From Delphinus delphis (Eukaryota; Chordata; Mammalia; Artiodactyla; Delphinidae): a stretch of 64,000 nt of DNA. The stretch spans positions 62,752,447 through 62,816,446 of the forward strand of contig NC_082696.1 in assembly GCF_949987515.2 (NCBI RefSeq). Direction: 5' to 3'. The first letter of the stretch is position 1. Every line of letters begins with the position of its first letter. Of the stretch, positions 21,980-32,800 are shown piece by piece. A program made the position numbers and the translations under genes. The notes beneath the pieces were generated by a model, which saw only the letters and a program-made list of their open reading frames with translations, searched no databases and was not told the origin of the DNA.

Positions 21980-22197
21980 ACTATCATTTTTTGGTGTTAT
22001 GCTAAGTGTTTGAATACAGCATTATTTTCTCTTTACTACTCTATGAGGGCAGTATTATTATTTCAGTTTTACAGATGAGGAAATTGGAGTTTAGTTAATT
22101 CAAATGACTTGGAAGTTAGAGTCAGAATTGGGAACTTATCTCTTTCATAAGACCCCAAATCCATGTCTGTAACCATTTTATTGTACTATATTGTGCT
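21980..22197 (-). mobile_element. MIR SINE fragment
   Basis: Reversed MIR: 'atgctaagtgtttgaataca', then 'ctctatgagggcagtattat', then 'cagttttacagatgaggaaa'. The distal tRNA-like part is eroded. Confidence 0.85.
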
Positions 22198-22286
22198 ACA
22201 CAGTAATAGTAAAAATGCCAGAAAAAATACATATTATTTTATTTCAACAACAGGAAAGCTAGTACTAGAAGGACGACACACTGCTG

Positions 22287-22324
22287 ACCTAATGTAAATG
22301 CTAGGGGCATAATTTACATTAGGT
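22287..22324. repeat. perfect inverted repeat (13-bp arms, 12-nt loop)
   Basis: Left arm acctaatgtaaat (22287-22299) and right arm atttacattaggt (22312-22324) are exact reverse complements around gctaggggcata. It could form a hairpin. It is not inside a repeat I recognise and could be a MITE remnant or chance. Confidence 0.9.
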
Positions 22325-23060
22325 TATGCGTGACATGTTTAATAAACTGCACTGAAAAAGCAGGTACCCACTGGAGGGTTAAGTTGAGGGAATGAGATAT
22401 TTCTGGGAAGAGTAAGGAAAAGAAAATAAAGGATAAGAAATTATCCAAGGTGACAAATTAAAAAGAGCCTTGGTGAAGAAGATTAGAGGTCTGAAGAGAG
22501 CTTACTTGTGGCAAAAACAAAAATAAAAATAAATAAAAATAAAACTTAAAAGGTGTGTGTTTTGGTCAGGCAGGATTTGGAAGAGGAGACTCACAGGAAT
22601 GCCAAGTGATAAAAACTAGAATGATGACTGTCAGAGGCAATGTGGGAAAAGTTAAAAAAAAATAACTTATGAGAGTGAGTATAGATACATAAACATATCT
22701 TAGAAATGGACAACATGAAAAATAGGGGCACAAAATAGTGTGCAGAAAACCTATACTTTTGAGAAGTATGTGCTATTTTCTCCTGTTATCCCCAATGGGG
22801 TTTCTGAAAGTGACTGTAATTCAGGATTCTTGAGCTAAAGTTTGAGCCAGCTTCCATTGCTATACTACTACATTTCATTAAAAGGACTTTGATTGTTTCA
22901 CAGGATGCACTTCAAGTTATATTCCTGGTCTTTAACATAGTGTTAACATGAGACGAACGCATGGTGATCTGTATCTATGCATTATATACTGTATTACCCA
23001 TAATCTGAGATTACTTTTCTTTTACAACTTCTCTAACTGAAATGAAAGACAAATCAAAAT
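22325..23060. other. no gene; A-rich (AAAAT)n at 22513-22545
   Basis: A short AAATA-type low-complexity run is present. The neighbouring purine-rich text (22380-22680) may be an eroded LINE, but it is not assigned. Confidence 0.35.
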
Positions 23061-23064
23061 AGAT

Positions 23065-23300
23065 TAGCTTCCCTAGGACTGGGAGTGGGGGAGGATGAGA
23101 GGACAGTGACTGATTGCTATTTGGTCAAAGGTTTCTTTTTAAGAGTGATGAAAATCTAAGAGTATGGTGATGATCACACACGCACACACAAAAAAAAACT
23201 CAGGAAACAAACTAAAAACCATTGAATGATAACTTTAATCGGGTGAACTTTGTGGTATGTAAATTGTATCTCAATAAAGCTACTTTAAAAAAAAGAAAAA
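23065..23300 (+). mobile_element. L1M 3'-UTR end
   Basis: The terminal block of an old L1 is clear: 'tttctttttaagagtgatga', then 'aaaccattgaatgataactt', then 'gtaaattgtatctcaataaa', followed by an A-rich tail at 23287-23302. The element is 5'-truncated. Confidence 0.82.
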
Positions 23301-23714
23301 TAAGCAACTCTAAATGTTTCAGGTCAAATGGTAATGAATTGAAAACTTAAAACATTCATCTGTTGGTGAATGAATTTGCCTTTTCAAAAGGCTCCTGAGC
23401 TCATGACTCTAGGGAGAATATAATTAATGTTAATGGAGAAAAATTCTAAAAAATATAACTGTAATTGTTCAAAAAGCTCTTCAGTACTTCTCTGCTCTCA
23501 AACAGTCTTGAAATAATTGTCTCAAAGTATGACTATAATCTACTTTCATGTAATTTTCTCTTACCATAGCAGAAAAATGAAGAGCAAAAGTCTCAACAGG
23601 GAAATTTTCCAGTGTGATTACACTTGACCTAGTATTATGGATTTGAGTTTTCTGATTGATTTTTCACCCAATTAATTGTTTTTATAAATATTCATACAGA
23701 ACTTTTACAACCTA

Positions 23715-23850
23715 TTCCCTTCATTCAATACCTACTAGGCTGTCAGCCTTGCGTATAAAATAAGAGGTCTTATTACTGTCCATCATGGAGCTTATGAAAT
23801 AGAAAAAGAAGGCATAGAAAAGGTAAATATTTAAGCAACTAGATGATTAA
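23715..23850 (-). mobile_element. possible L2 fragment
   Basis: Reversed L2-like tail 'cttcattcaatacctactag', then 'actgtccatcatggagctta'. Weak but ordered similarity. Confidence 0.5.
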
Positions 23851-24191
23851 ACACAGAATTTCATACCTAAATCTGACGTGTAAACATATATAATTTCATC
23901 TCCCAGTTTAACCTCTTTTATTCTAAATATTAATTTGTGATATACACACATATCTGGTAATACATATTTTCTTTGTAAACTGTTTTGTAAGTTGAAATTT
24001 TTGTGTAGAGAAAAGTTGGTTAAATGATTCATTGATCAGGTTGAAGAAAATAGAAACCATGTTACCAGAGTCTCAAGCCTCCTTAAATTAAATAACAATA
24101 AATTGTATTTGCAATGGACACTCAATATATTATCAGAAGGAAAAACAGATGAAACTACATTTCGTGAAACTTAATATTCAATTTGTCTGTG

Positions 24192-24416
24192 CTTAGGCAG
24201 TACCGTACAGCACTAAGACTTTGGAGAAAGGCAGCCTGGGCATAAATCCAAGAACTTCCGTGTATTAGCTGCACAACCTCAGATAAACTACTCGTTTCCC
24301 TTAGCCTCATTTCTCTTATGAGGATAATAATTTTACCTGAACGTTCTGTTGTGGTAATTGAATGAAATATTGTATAAAGCATTTACCACATATGGTACAT
24401 AATGTTTTAAATGTTT
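24192..24416 (+). mobile_element. MIR SINE, nearly full length
   Basis: Starts with the tRNA-like head 'aggcagtaccgtacagcact', then 'ttggagaaaggcagcctggg' and 'attagctgcacaacctcaga'. The core is 'cctcatttctcttatgagga' with 'ataataattttacctgaacg', and the 3' end is 'gtataaagcatttaccacat'. Confidence 0.88.
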
Positions 24417-24419
24417 GTT

Positions 24420-24755
24420 ATATGTAGAATGTGATTTGAAATTCAAATTTATCTAACATATATTTGTGATAGAGACAAAAATTTCTATTGATTAGCACAA
24501 ACTGTTTCAGACCTAAAATTAAATCCTGACTTTCAGATATTCCATGGAATATAGAGTTTCCTTTTTAGAACCACAGTATTAAAATGGAGTCTTACATACA
24601 TTACCAGATTTTAAGAGAAGTAAGCCTTTACTCCCTGAAGTACTTTCCAGGATTATATTTGCTTGATAAATTCTATAGCAATGAGTGATATAAAATAGCT
24701 AAAACTAGAGCTCTGAGAAGTACAGTCTAATTCTTCAAGCAATTGAGTCTGGACT
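24420..24755. other. unassigned sequence
   Basis: No gene or repeat family was recognised. Confidence 0.35.
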
Positions 24756-24759
24756 GGAC

Positions 24760-25178
24760 CTGTATCTTCTTATACAAAGTATGGTGAAAGTGATACTCTG
24801 CCAGTTCTGGGCCTTAACTTTAAGAAGACTGGCAGCTTCCACTTCCTCTATTTTGCAACTTAATGTGCCATTTTGTGAAGAAGCCCAAGCAGTCACCTAG
24901 AGAGGCCCATGTGGCAGATAACTGGTGTTCCTAACTGACTATTCCACCAAACCACCAGTCAAAGCCAGACCAACTTTTCATCCTTGTGAGTGAGCTATCT
25001 TCAAGTTGGCCCTCAAGTCCCTCCAGTTAGAGCTTCCTAAAGATGCCATGTGGAGCAAGCAAGAACTGTTGCCTCCAAGCCATGAGTGAGTTACAGAATC
25101 ATCAACAAATAAATCATTGTTGTTTTAAGCCACTACATTTTGGGGAAGTTTATAGTGCACCAATAAATACCTAAAACT
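24760..25178 (+). mobile_element. MLT1-like MaLR LTR fragment
   Basis: The 3' half is typical of MaLR LTRs: 'gagtgagctatcttcaagtt', then an AATAAATC signal near 25112, then 'ttgttttaagccactacatt', then 'ggggaagtttatagtgca'. Upstream 'ggcagcttccacttcctc' also fits. It looks like a solitary LTR with no retroviral coding sequence beside it. Confidence 0.7.
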
Positions 25179-25179
25179 C

Positions 25180-25890
25180 CAACCGAGAAAATTAACAATA
25201 TCTTTAGGTTTAAAAGATATCATGAAGAACCTCTCCTTTCTACTTCATTAAGAACCTGTAAATACCTCTAATTATAGCATTTACAAAATGTTATTGTAAT
25301 CACTTACCTATATTTATTTTTCATTAATTGACCTGAGTCTTTCCAAGGGGTAATTAATTATTTCCCCAGACCCTAAAAAAAGTTTCTAATGCCTAATAAA
25401 TAAGCAATGAATTTATTGAATGAAGAATAAATAAATGAATGAATAAATGTGTAGTTTCATAAAATTGTCTTTGTTATTTAGGAGAGAACAAATAACTGTT
25501 AACCTTGATTCCTACAACTTGAAGATATTTATGAATAAGTTGAAATAAAAGTACTTAGTTTGAAAAAAGAGCACGTGATGAGAATAAAGAATCAGGACCT
25601 TAATTAATTTCTGTGGTACAGATGTTAGAAGAAACTAATAAAACATAAAGAAACAATATGGTCATCCATTTACAATGCTTGGTGTCAGTTTATTTATCTC
25701 TTGTAAAAATAAAATACAGTGTGTGTGTGTGTGAAAAAAAGAAACAATAGATCTTTTAGAAGAATAAAATTTTATTAGAGCTCTCTTTTCCTAGTGACAC
25801 CATACAAAATATTTATTTTAAGCAATGAACACCGAATTCCTTGGGATTTCCATAATATGTAAAACAACAACAACAACTAGCACCTTATAA
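25180..25890. other. no gene; short (GT)n at 25719-25733
   Basis: AT-rich, with AATG/AAAT low complexity at 25425-25452 and a short GT run at 25719-25733. No exon or repeat family was recognised. Confidence 0.4.
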
Positions 25891-25894
25891 TTAG

Positions 25895-26330
25895 CAGCAA
25901 AGAGTCTGTGTACTGAGTTATTATAATGTACAGTCATTTCATTAGGTGCATACCACCGTGGTGTGAAGCGGGAATAATTAGACACCAGATGGTGATATCA
26001 ACTCGAATAGAGAATGCCTATGCATTATGCATGAGAAGTGCCTTTATTGTTGTTTTTATCCATTTGGTACCATTATGCTGCTCTTGGACCTCAATCAGTG
26101 TCTCAAAAAAAGTATCTCTTTGGAACTGGAATTTTTCTGTTCTGAACAATTTGTAGCATCACTTTGTCATATTCTGATCAGTTATCTCCCTACTCAACTT
26201 GCAGAATTTCTAAAAGCATATTATTTTCTGGCAGTGCCATAGAACTGAGCTTTTCCATTATCCAGAGCATCTGAGCTTATTGGATATAATTTTATGTTTC
26301 TGCCAGCAGTATAAAGTTTAAGATTAGTAT
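25895..26330. promoter_or_regulatory. candidate conserved non-coding block
   Basis: A repeat-free stretch of balanced composition. It holds TAATTA (about 25975) and a perfect palindrome ATGCAT-T-ATGCAT at 26020-26032, which resembles POU-dimer sites. There is no coding signature: the 71-76 codon frames here have no family features. Function is inferred only from composition and motifs. Confidence 0.3.
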
Positions 26331-26995
26331 CTTTGAAAATTGAATCTGATGTTTAATGATTGTAGTGTCACATTTCTGGGCTGAGGTACTTTTAAAATGT
26401 CATTAGTAGATATGTGATTAATCATTTTATGTCTTTTGACCACTAAAAATATCTTTTATTTTCATTATAGATGTAATGAATTTGAAAGTAGAAAAGAACC
26501 AGAATATATAGTGATTAGATAGATTTCATTAATGTTATTAATTCTTCAATGGAGAGCTCAACAAAATGGTTGTTTGTCTTGATTCATTTTGGTAGATGGC
26601 AGCATTTCAGGAGGTTCCAAGATACTGTATCAGAAACCATATCAGGACATATTGCCTTCTAATCTTCAGCCTCCTGGTAGTTGATTGACTCTATGACCCT
26701 TAGGCCTTGAAATTAGGCAGTTGGCCTCAATATATAAGATTTTTAACAAAAGTTCTTAGTAGATTACATAGGTATAGCAGGCAAGATTTGATCAGAAAAA
26801 CAATGGTTAGGGAAAATACAATATATGGGATCAATTATATGGATTTTACCTTGTATTGGTTGGGTGCTGGTTAAACAGTTTATGTTTATCTGTTGCTTCA
26901 GCCTCTGGTGTTAGGTCTCAGGTCAGCAGGGCAGGCAGATGAGCAGTTAAGAAGGACATGAAGTAGAGGAGAGTAAAGGAAAACTGGAATCCATG
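26330..26995. other. unassigned sequence
   Basis: AT-rich and unrecognised, becoming GC-richer after 26890. Confidence 0.35.
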
Positions 26996-26996
26996 A

Positions 26997-27250
26997 AAAG
27001 GACTGGCATTCAGACTGATTCATCACTGCCTCCAAACCTCCAACTTCAGTGATGCTAGTGACTTGCAGGAGAAGCTGATGCCCTTCTTCATGGAGCTACG
27101 TTTAGCTCAGGAGTCAGAAGAGCTGAAGGGGGAGATCTGGCAGAAGCTAGAGATATCGCAGGCCTGGCTTCTGCCCACACAGACCAAGTGCTAACATACT
27201 GGTAGCAAAGTCTGTAGCCTGCAATAGTGCCTGGAACACTTTTTAATAAA
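26997..27250 (+). pseudogene. possible processed-pseudogene 3' fragment
   Basis: A frame open from 26997 ends at a TAA at 27192. Its last ~50 codons read like real protein, with a charged amphipathic segment (LQEKLMPFFMELRLAQESEE followed by LKGEIWQKLE) and a C-terminal TQTKC. About 50 bp later comes tttttaataaagatt, resembling an mRNA poly(A) signal. There is no initiator ATG, no clear poly(A) and no TSD. I cannot name the parent gene. It could instead be a last exon or chance. Confidence 0.3.
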
Positions 27251-27315
27251 GATTTTTTTTTAATCTGGAGTAGATTTATATTTATAGAAATGTTACGAAG
27301 ATAGTACGAAACTTC
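27251..27315 (+). mobile_element. ancient repeat, left part (L1M-like)
   Basis: 'ctggagtagatttatattta' and 'gaaatgttacgaagatagta' match the left part of a common old mammalian repeat whose continuation reappears at about 27865. Confidence 0.4.
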
Positions 27316-27860
27316 CTCTTGGGAAAGGCAGTCTCATGTGCACAATCTCTGTACTCACTCAGCCACGTTAGGTTAGGCCGTTAGCCTTGATCTTCCTTAC
27401 CATGAGGTAAAGAGCCCAAGATCTGTTTCAAGCTCAATGAGGGTTCTGTTGTTCTGCTTAGGAGTGTATGTCAGTGGCCTTCAGGCATGTCCCTAGCTTT
27501 CATTATTTGGCAGGAGAAGGGTCAGGATTCTTCTGAGGCAGCATTAGAGGGGTACATGTAGGCCAATTACCTAGTATGGGCTGCCAGGTGCACCTGCTGG
27601 CCGTGAGGGACTGACACACACTGTTGGAACTGATTTTGCTGTCTCTTCACCATGTGACTAAAAGCCTTGTCCCATCCAGTGCTTGGCTGTGTGGTGCTTT
27701 TCTTGGTGACTCAGATGCCAAGATGCTGTGTGCAGAAGTGTTTGGACTTCCGTTCCTGGTGTCTGGCCTTGTGATGATCTTTGCTATCCTCCTTGTATCA
27801 ATAATTGGCTTCCTTTCCGGGCATTGGTTACCATGCACTGTGTTCTGCTCAACAGTTCCT
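27316..27860. other. unidentified ~545-bp insert splitting an old repeat
   Basis: GC-richer than its surroundings and not recognised. It carries an 80-codon plus-strand frame (27624-27866) whose last third is hydrophobic (LVSGLVMIFAILLVSIIGFL), perhaps by chance. It is followed by a tandem near-duplicate, acagttcctatata then acagttcccatata, at 27854-27881. Confidence 0.35.
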
Positions 27861-27864
27861 ATAT

Positions 27865-28205
27865 AACAGTTCCCATATAGCTCACGCCCAGTTTTCTCTA
27901 TTGTTAACATCTTACATTACTATGTTATATTTGTCACAATTAATAAACTAATATTAGTATATTATTAGGTAAAGCCCATTTTAAGATTTTCTTTGTTTTT
28001 ACCTAATTTTTTTTTCTATTTCAAGATCTCATGCAGGACACCAAACTACATTTAGTTACCTTGTCTTCTTAAGGTCTTCTTGGCTATAACGGTTATAACA
28101 AGACTTGCCTTATTTTTGATGACCTTGACAGTATTGGAAATTACAGGTCAAATATTTTGTAAAATGCCCCTCAAATGGAATTCGTTTGATATTTTTCTCA
28201 TAATT
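27865..28205 (+). mobile_element. ancient repeat, right part (L1M-like)
   Basis: Ordered similarity to a recurrent old mammalian repeat: 'cagttttctctattgttaac', then 'gtcacaattaataaactaat', then 'gatctcatgcaggacaccaa', then 'tttgatgaccttgacagtat', then 'ttctcataattagacagg'. Confidence 0.5.
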
Positions 28206-28435
28206 AGACAGGAATAAGAAGTACATCTTAAAAATTATCCCTAATCTTACCATCAAAACTTTACTCCCATTAACATTTTGGAGATTCCTTTACTATTTTG
28301 GAATGGTATAATGTGGAAAATTGGCATAATATATTTTGCTCTTTCTGAAATATTACTTTATTAGTTGTTCTCATGCCATTAGGAGGCTTTTAGTTGCTAC
28401 ATTATATTCATACAAGTATGTATCATGTGCTTAAG
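28206..28435 (-). mobile_element. L1M 3'-region fragment (antisense)
   Basis: Antisense of an old L1 3' UTR: 'attatccctaatcttaccat', then 'cccattaacattttggagat'. It is interrupted by the next element and appears to continue at 28915. Confidence 0.5.
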
Positions 28436-28860
28436 AGGTAGTTTTTGCTACTGTAACAAAAGTAACCAAAACAACAATGGTTTAAATAAGATAGACCTTT
28501 ATTTCTCTTTCATGTAAAAGTCTCAGAGGTAGGTGGTCCAGGATTTCCTGCAGCACCAAAATTATCAGAGATCCAAGATTCATATACTTTGTTCCTCTGC
28601 CATCCATACTCCAATATCATGGATAAAGATGGTTGTTCCAGCTCATTCTATCAAGTCCACATTACAGCAAGGAGAGGGGAGTAGTAGAGGACTACCTTTC
28701 ATAGTAAGGGCATAGATGTTGCACATTTATTTTCTGCTTATATATCAAACTGGCATGAATTTAGTCATGTAACCACCCTAGTAGAAAGACAGGCTTATAG
28801 TTACAGTATTTATTCTAGGTGGTCATATATTAATTAACATTTGAGGGTTGCTTTAACAAA
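28436..28860. mobile_element. ancient interspersed repeat, family unassigned
   Basis: 'caacaatggtttaaataaga', then 'cctttatttctctttcatgt', then 'agtctcagaggtaggtggtc', and a 3' part 'tgaatttagtcatgtaacca' recur together in mammalian genomes. I recognise the pattern but not its name. It splits an antisense L1M. Confidence 0.45.
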
Positions 28861-28914
28861 AGAAGTGGGAGAGAATGGATCATTAGGCAATATTAACAGT
28901 ATCAATATAAATAT

Positions 28915-29300
28915 GTCATCATTTACTCTTGACTGTTTAAAAAAATTTTAGCTGCTATTAATGATGCTGTGTTTATCACCCCTAAACAAAATATTTCTAA
29001 CCACATTTCTAATTATCTAAAAAAGTATCAAGGAAATAAATTATTTTAGGGGTCATGATAAATACTGCTAAATTACTTTCCTACAATTTTGGCCCAAGTT
29101 GACATCCCATTAGCAGTGTATAAGAACATCTACAATATTATTTTAATTCTCAAAATACTTTGGTTAATCTGACACATTAAACATATCTAGTCATTGATTT
29201 ATTTTGCATTAGTTTAATTATGCAAGAGTTTGCACATTACTTTTTTATTTATAAACATTTGATTTGCTCTTTGTTCTTTGGAATATTTATGTTGATTTGT
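28915..29300 (-). mobile_element. L1M ORF2/3' region fragment (antisense)
   Basis: Antisense of old L1: 'tagctgctattaatgatgct', then 'actgctaaattactttccta', then 'catcccattagcagtgtata', then 'gtttaattatgcaagagttt'. Confidence 0.6.
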
Positions 29301-29334
29301 AAAATCTCTTATTGTGTAACTTTGGGAATATATA

Positions 29335-29620
29335 CAGTAATATAGAAATATATTGGTTTAACTTTCTGGAAGGCATATTGGCAATATTTATTAGGAACAT
29401 TACAATATTCATACAGTATGATTCATTATTATTTCCGATTCTAGTGCTTTATTCCATAAAAACCATCAGAAATGTGCATGGAACTTTATGTACAGCATTG
29501 TTAATAAAATCAGACTGTTGAAAATCCTTATGTTAACAGTAGAAGAATGGATAAATTATAGAGATTAGTGAATATAATAGAAATATGTTCATGATGCAAT
29601 GCCAAATGAAAATGTGCATT
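29335..29620 (+). mobile_element. L1M ORF2 3' fragment (sense)
   Basis: Sense copy of the same L1 neighbourhood as the preceding antisense piece: 'ggcatattggcaatatttat', then 'attccataaaaaccatcaga', then 'tttatgtacagcattgttaa', then 'gaatggataaattatagaga'. It is cut by the SINE insertion that follows. Confidence 0.6.
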
Positions 29621-29852
29621 AGAAGTCTCCAAGGGCTTCCCTGGTGGCACAGTGGTTGAGAGTCCGCCTGCCGATGCAAGGGACACGGGTTCGTGTCCCG
29701 GTCCGGGAAGATCCCACATGCCGCGGAGCGGCTGGGCCCGTGAGCCATGGCCACTGAGCCTGCGCGTCCGGAGCCTGTGCTCCGCAGCGGGAGAGGCCAC
29801 AACGGTGAGAGGCCCGCGTACCACAAAAAAAAAAAAAAAAGAAGTCTCCAAG
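29621..29852 (+). mobile_element. CHR-type SINE with perfect TSDs
   Basis: The body starts at 29633/29634, with poly(A) to 29840. The 13-bp TSD agaagtctccaag is exact at 29621-29633 and 29840-29852. A and B boxes are intact and CpG-rich, so it is young. It inserted at the end of an old L1M fragment. Frames of 86-113 codons across it are SINE translations, not genes. Confidence 0.96.
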
Positions 29853-32800
29853 AGTGAGATGTACTGTACAGCATTTCATAAACTTACTTTAATACAGAAC
29901 TCTTTTTCTCCTAGAATATTTTAAGGACCAGTGTTATGCAATACATATTGGTAAATAATAATCTTCTTTATCAAGGTCCTTTAATAAAGTTTGTTGTTAT
30001 AGCACTGGTAATGGAAGAAGGACTCAGAAGGGTTTGAGGAGCTGGTACACACAGGAAATTGTTAAAATCTTATTAGCTTCTTTAGTTTAAGTAAAACCTC
30101 AAGGCTGTATTTCATAGTCATGGATATACTACCATGCTTTCCCTTCATTTAGTCCTTTGCAACATATTTATATTTTGAGTTCCTATGGTAGAGATATTTA
30201 AGTCCTCTCCTATCTAGTTCAGAATCACCTGTCCATTTTCTGCTTCAAAGAATGAAACATAAAAGGACAAAATTTCTCTTGTGGAGTAACATTAGTAACT
30301 TTATTCTTCTGAAGGTAACTTTAGAGATTGTGCCTTCAAATGCTTATCTACAAGATACATTTAGGAAATTGGAGACATTGAAGAAACTTCCAGATTTTAA
30401 GTTTAAGACACAATCCACAATGCTTCCTGTTTTGGGGTTATAAAAAAAATTGGTGCTTTTAAATTATATTTTCACTTTTACAATCATGTTATTGAATGCT
30501 GCTAATGTTGAATAGTTAATATAATTTCCCTTATAAATTTTTTATTCATATTTGTGGACTTTATTTGAAAGAGCTAAAATGTCAAGTCTAACAAAATTTA
30601 GAAGAATGTAGTGCAAATCTTTGCTTAATGGCAAGAAGATGTGAATTCCTATTGCCTAAGTAGTCTTTTTCATGGAGAAAGCTACTGCCCAGAAAATATA
30701 GAAACCAGAGAAACTCTTAGTGACCTAATATTTCACATTTGATATCTGATATATATTATTTTCTAACTTTCATAATCAATTACCTGGGTTAAAATGCTCT
30801 GCAAAATTTCAAAAACGTGTGTGCGTGTATGTATGTATGTATTCAGATTTACAGATGTAGGAAAAAGGAGATTTCTCTTGGTCTTAGTAGTCAACCAACT
30901 GTTCCTATGTAAATATTAAATTGCTTTATAGAATCTATAATCTGTATCCAGAAGAATAAATTATGTTATTAAAGATAAATATTTAAAAGAAATAAATTAG
31001 CATCTCTAGTATCATCTTCTAATAATTGCAAAGTTCATGATAACTACCTTAATGAAATGCCTACCTGAAATTAATGATATTAGTAACAATTATAGTTATA
31101 TATATTTAAAATGATAGTATTCCATTTTATACTTTGATCTATTCAAACTGAAACCTGCAACTCATAGTATGATTTCCATTTATGAAAAAAAAAGAAAACG
31201 CCTTTTTTTAGTTAACACAAAATGTGGATTTTAGATAAATTAATCAAATGATTTTTTTCAAAATATTCCAATCTTCAAATTAATGAGCTTTCACAATAGT
31301 AATATTCAGGAAGCGAGAAATTTCCCCAGAGAATAAAACCACAAAGTGTATTTATCTGTAGGAGACCATTTATTGTCCATTTACTTATGCACCTGTGAGC
31401 TTATATTTCGCATGGTGGAATAATTTGCAGCATAATTGCTAAATGTTCACTTAAGAGGGAAATAGTGTATATATAAAAACATGGTCCACAGAATACCCTC
31501 AAGGGCACCCTTGACTATTTTTTCTGAACAGCTATTTGATGTATCTATAACTTATCAGAACACATATATTTTCTGTCTGGTATTTTACCTTTGTCATCTT
31601 TATCCTATATCTTGTATCATTATAATTCATTGCCCCCAACACACACACACACACTCACACACACAAGAACCTTTGTGTTTTTTCTGTGCCAATTCAATAC
31701 TCAATTGGAAATCTTTATAAATTTCATATAAATACCACCTACTTTTCTATTATTATGTGAAATGTTTAAAAATTATTTTTCTTCAAAATATGTCTGTATA
31801 ATCAAAAATAAAATAATCAGCTGAGTTTCCTTGACTGTTATTTTTATGATCAAATGAGGTTTTTATTATTATGAAGGGCTGTGATACATCTGAACACCCA
31901 CTTAGTATGCCGGCTTGGTGTGCTCTTAATGTGCTCTGCTCATTTGTCTTCCTTTTTAAATAAAAAATGGTGATGAGACCTAACACAGCTGAGAGTAAGA
32001 TAAATTTTCAATTGGCTTCTTTACTCTTACATGTTATTCTAAAAAGAGCATAATACTAAGATCACATTTTTCTGAAATGCACTCCTAAACCCTAAACCCT
32101 CCAACTTCTCCCAGACTCTTATCTCTCTGCAAAATAATTTACAGTGAGAATGGTGGTGGTAAATCCATAGCAGTAAAGGAATCTCTGCAGTGATTTGTGG
32201 AGTACCTTTGACTTTGTATGAAGAAATCCGAAGGATATTCCTGAAACTGGAATTTTGAAACTGAGAGCATTAAACACAGTTGAGAACCGAAGGAAAAAAA
32301 AAAAAAAGTGACCTAGTCAATTCTTAGGGATTTTCATGTATAAATGTTAAATGGATTTGGTTGAGGGTAAAATATGGGGAGACAATAATACTGGCTTGAT
32401 TTTAAGTGGTTCAAGATTTTGCTTTTCTTATATATATATTATATATTTTTATATATTTGTTTTGTTTATTACAGAAAGTTGAATCCCTGTTTACCTTTTG
32501 GTTGTAGTTCTTCCTGAGAATTTCTTTCTACCCACCTTCCAGTTTTAAATATCCTGGTGCCCATGAACTGTAGGTGGGAATCAGTCACCTCCAGAATTTT
32601 ACCCAATACAGCATAATCACACAAGCTTTGGTCAATGTAGAGTTAACTTATATTATGTGTGAACATTTCTAACAAGAGAATATTTACTAACTTCGATTGA
32701 ACCCCATTATTCTTTAAATTCCTATGATTTAAGTTATTAAAATTTAAATGATGTGTAAATAATTGGACTGATGATCAGACAAAACTAAGGCTTGCTGAAC

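Noticed and set aside
27624..27866. 80-codon frame with a membrane-like segment
   Set aside because: No family match, lies in an unidentified insert within old repeat sequence; noted as part of that insert only.
32084..32102. Telomere-like taaaccctaaaccct
   Set aside because: Fewer than three units and not the vertebrate ccctaa register over any length; chance.
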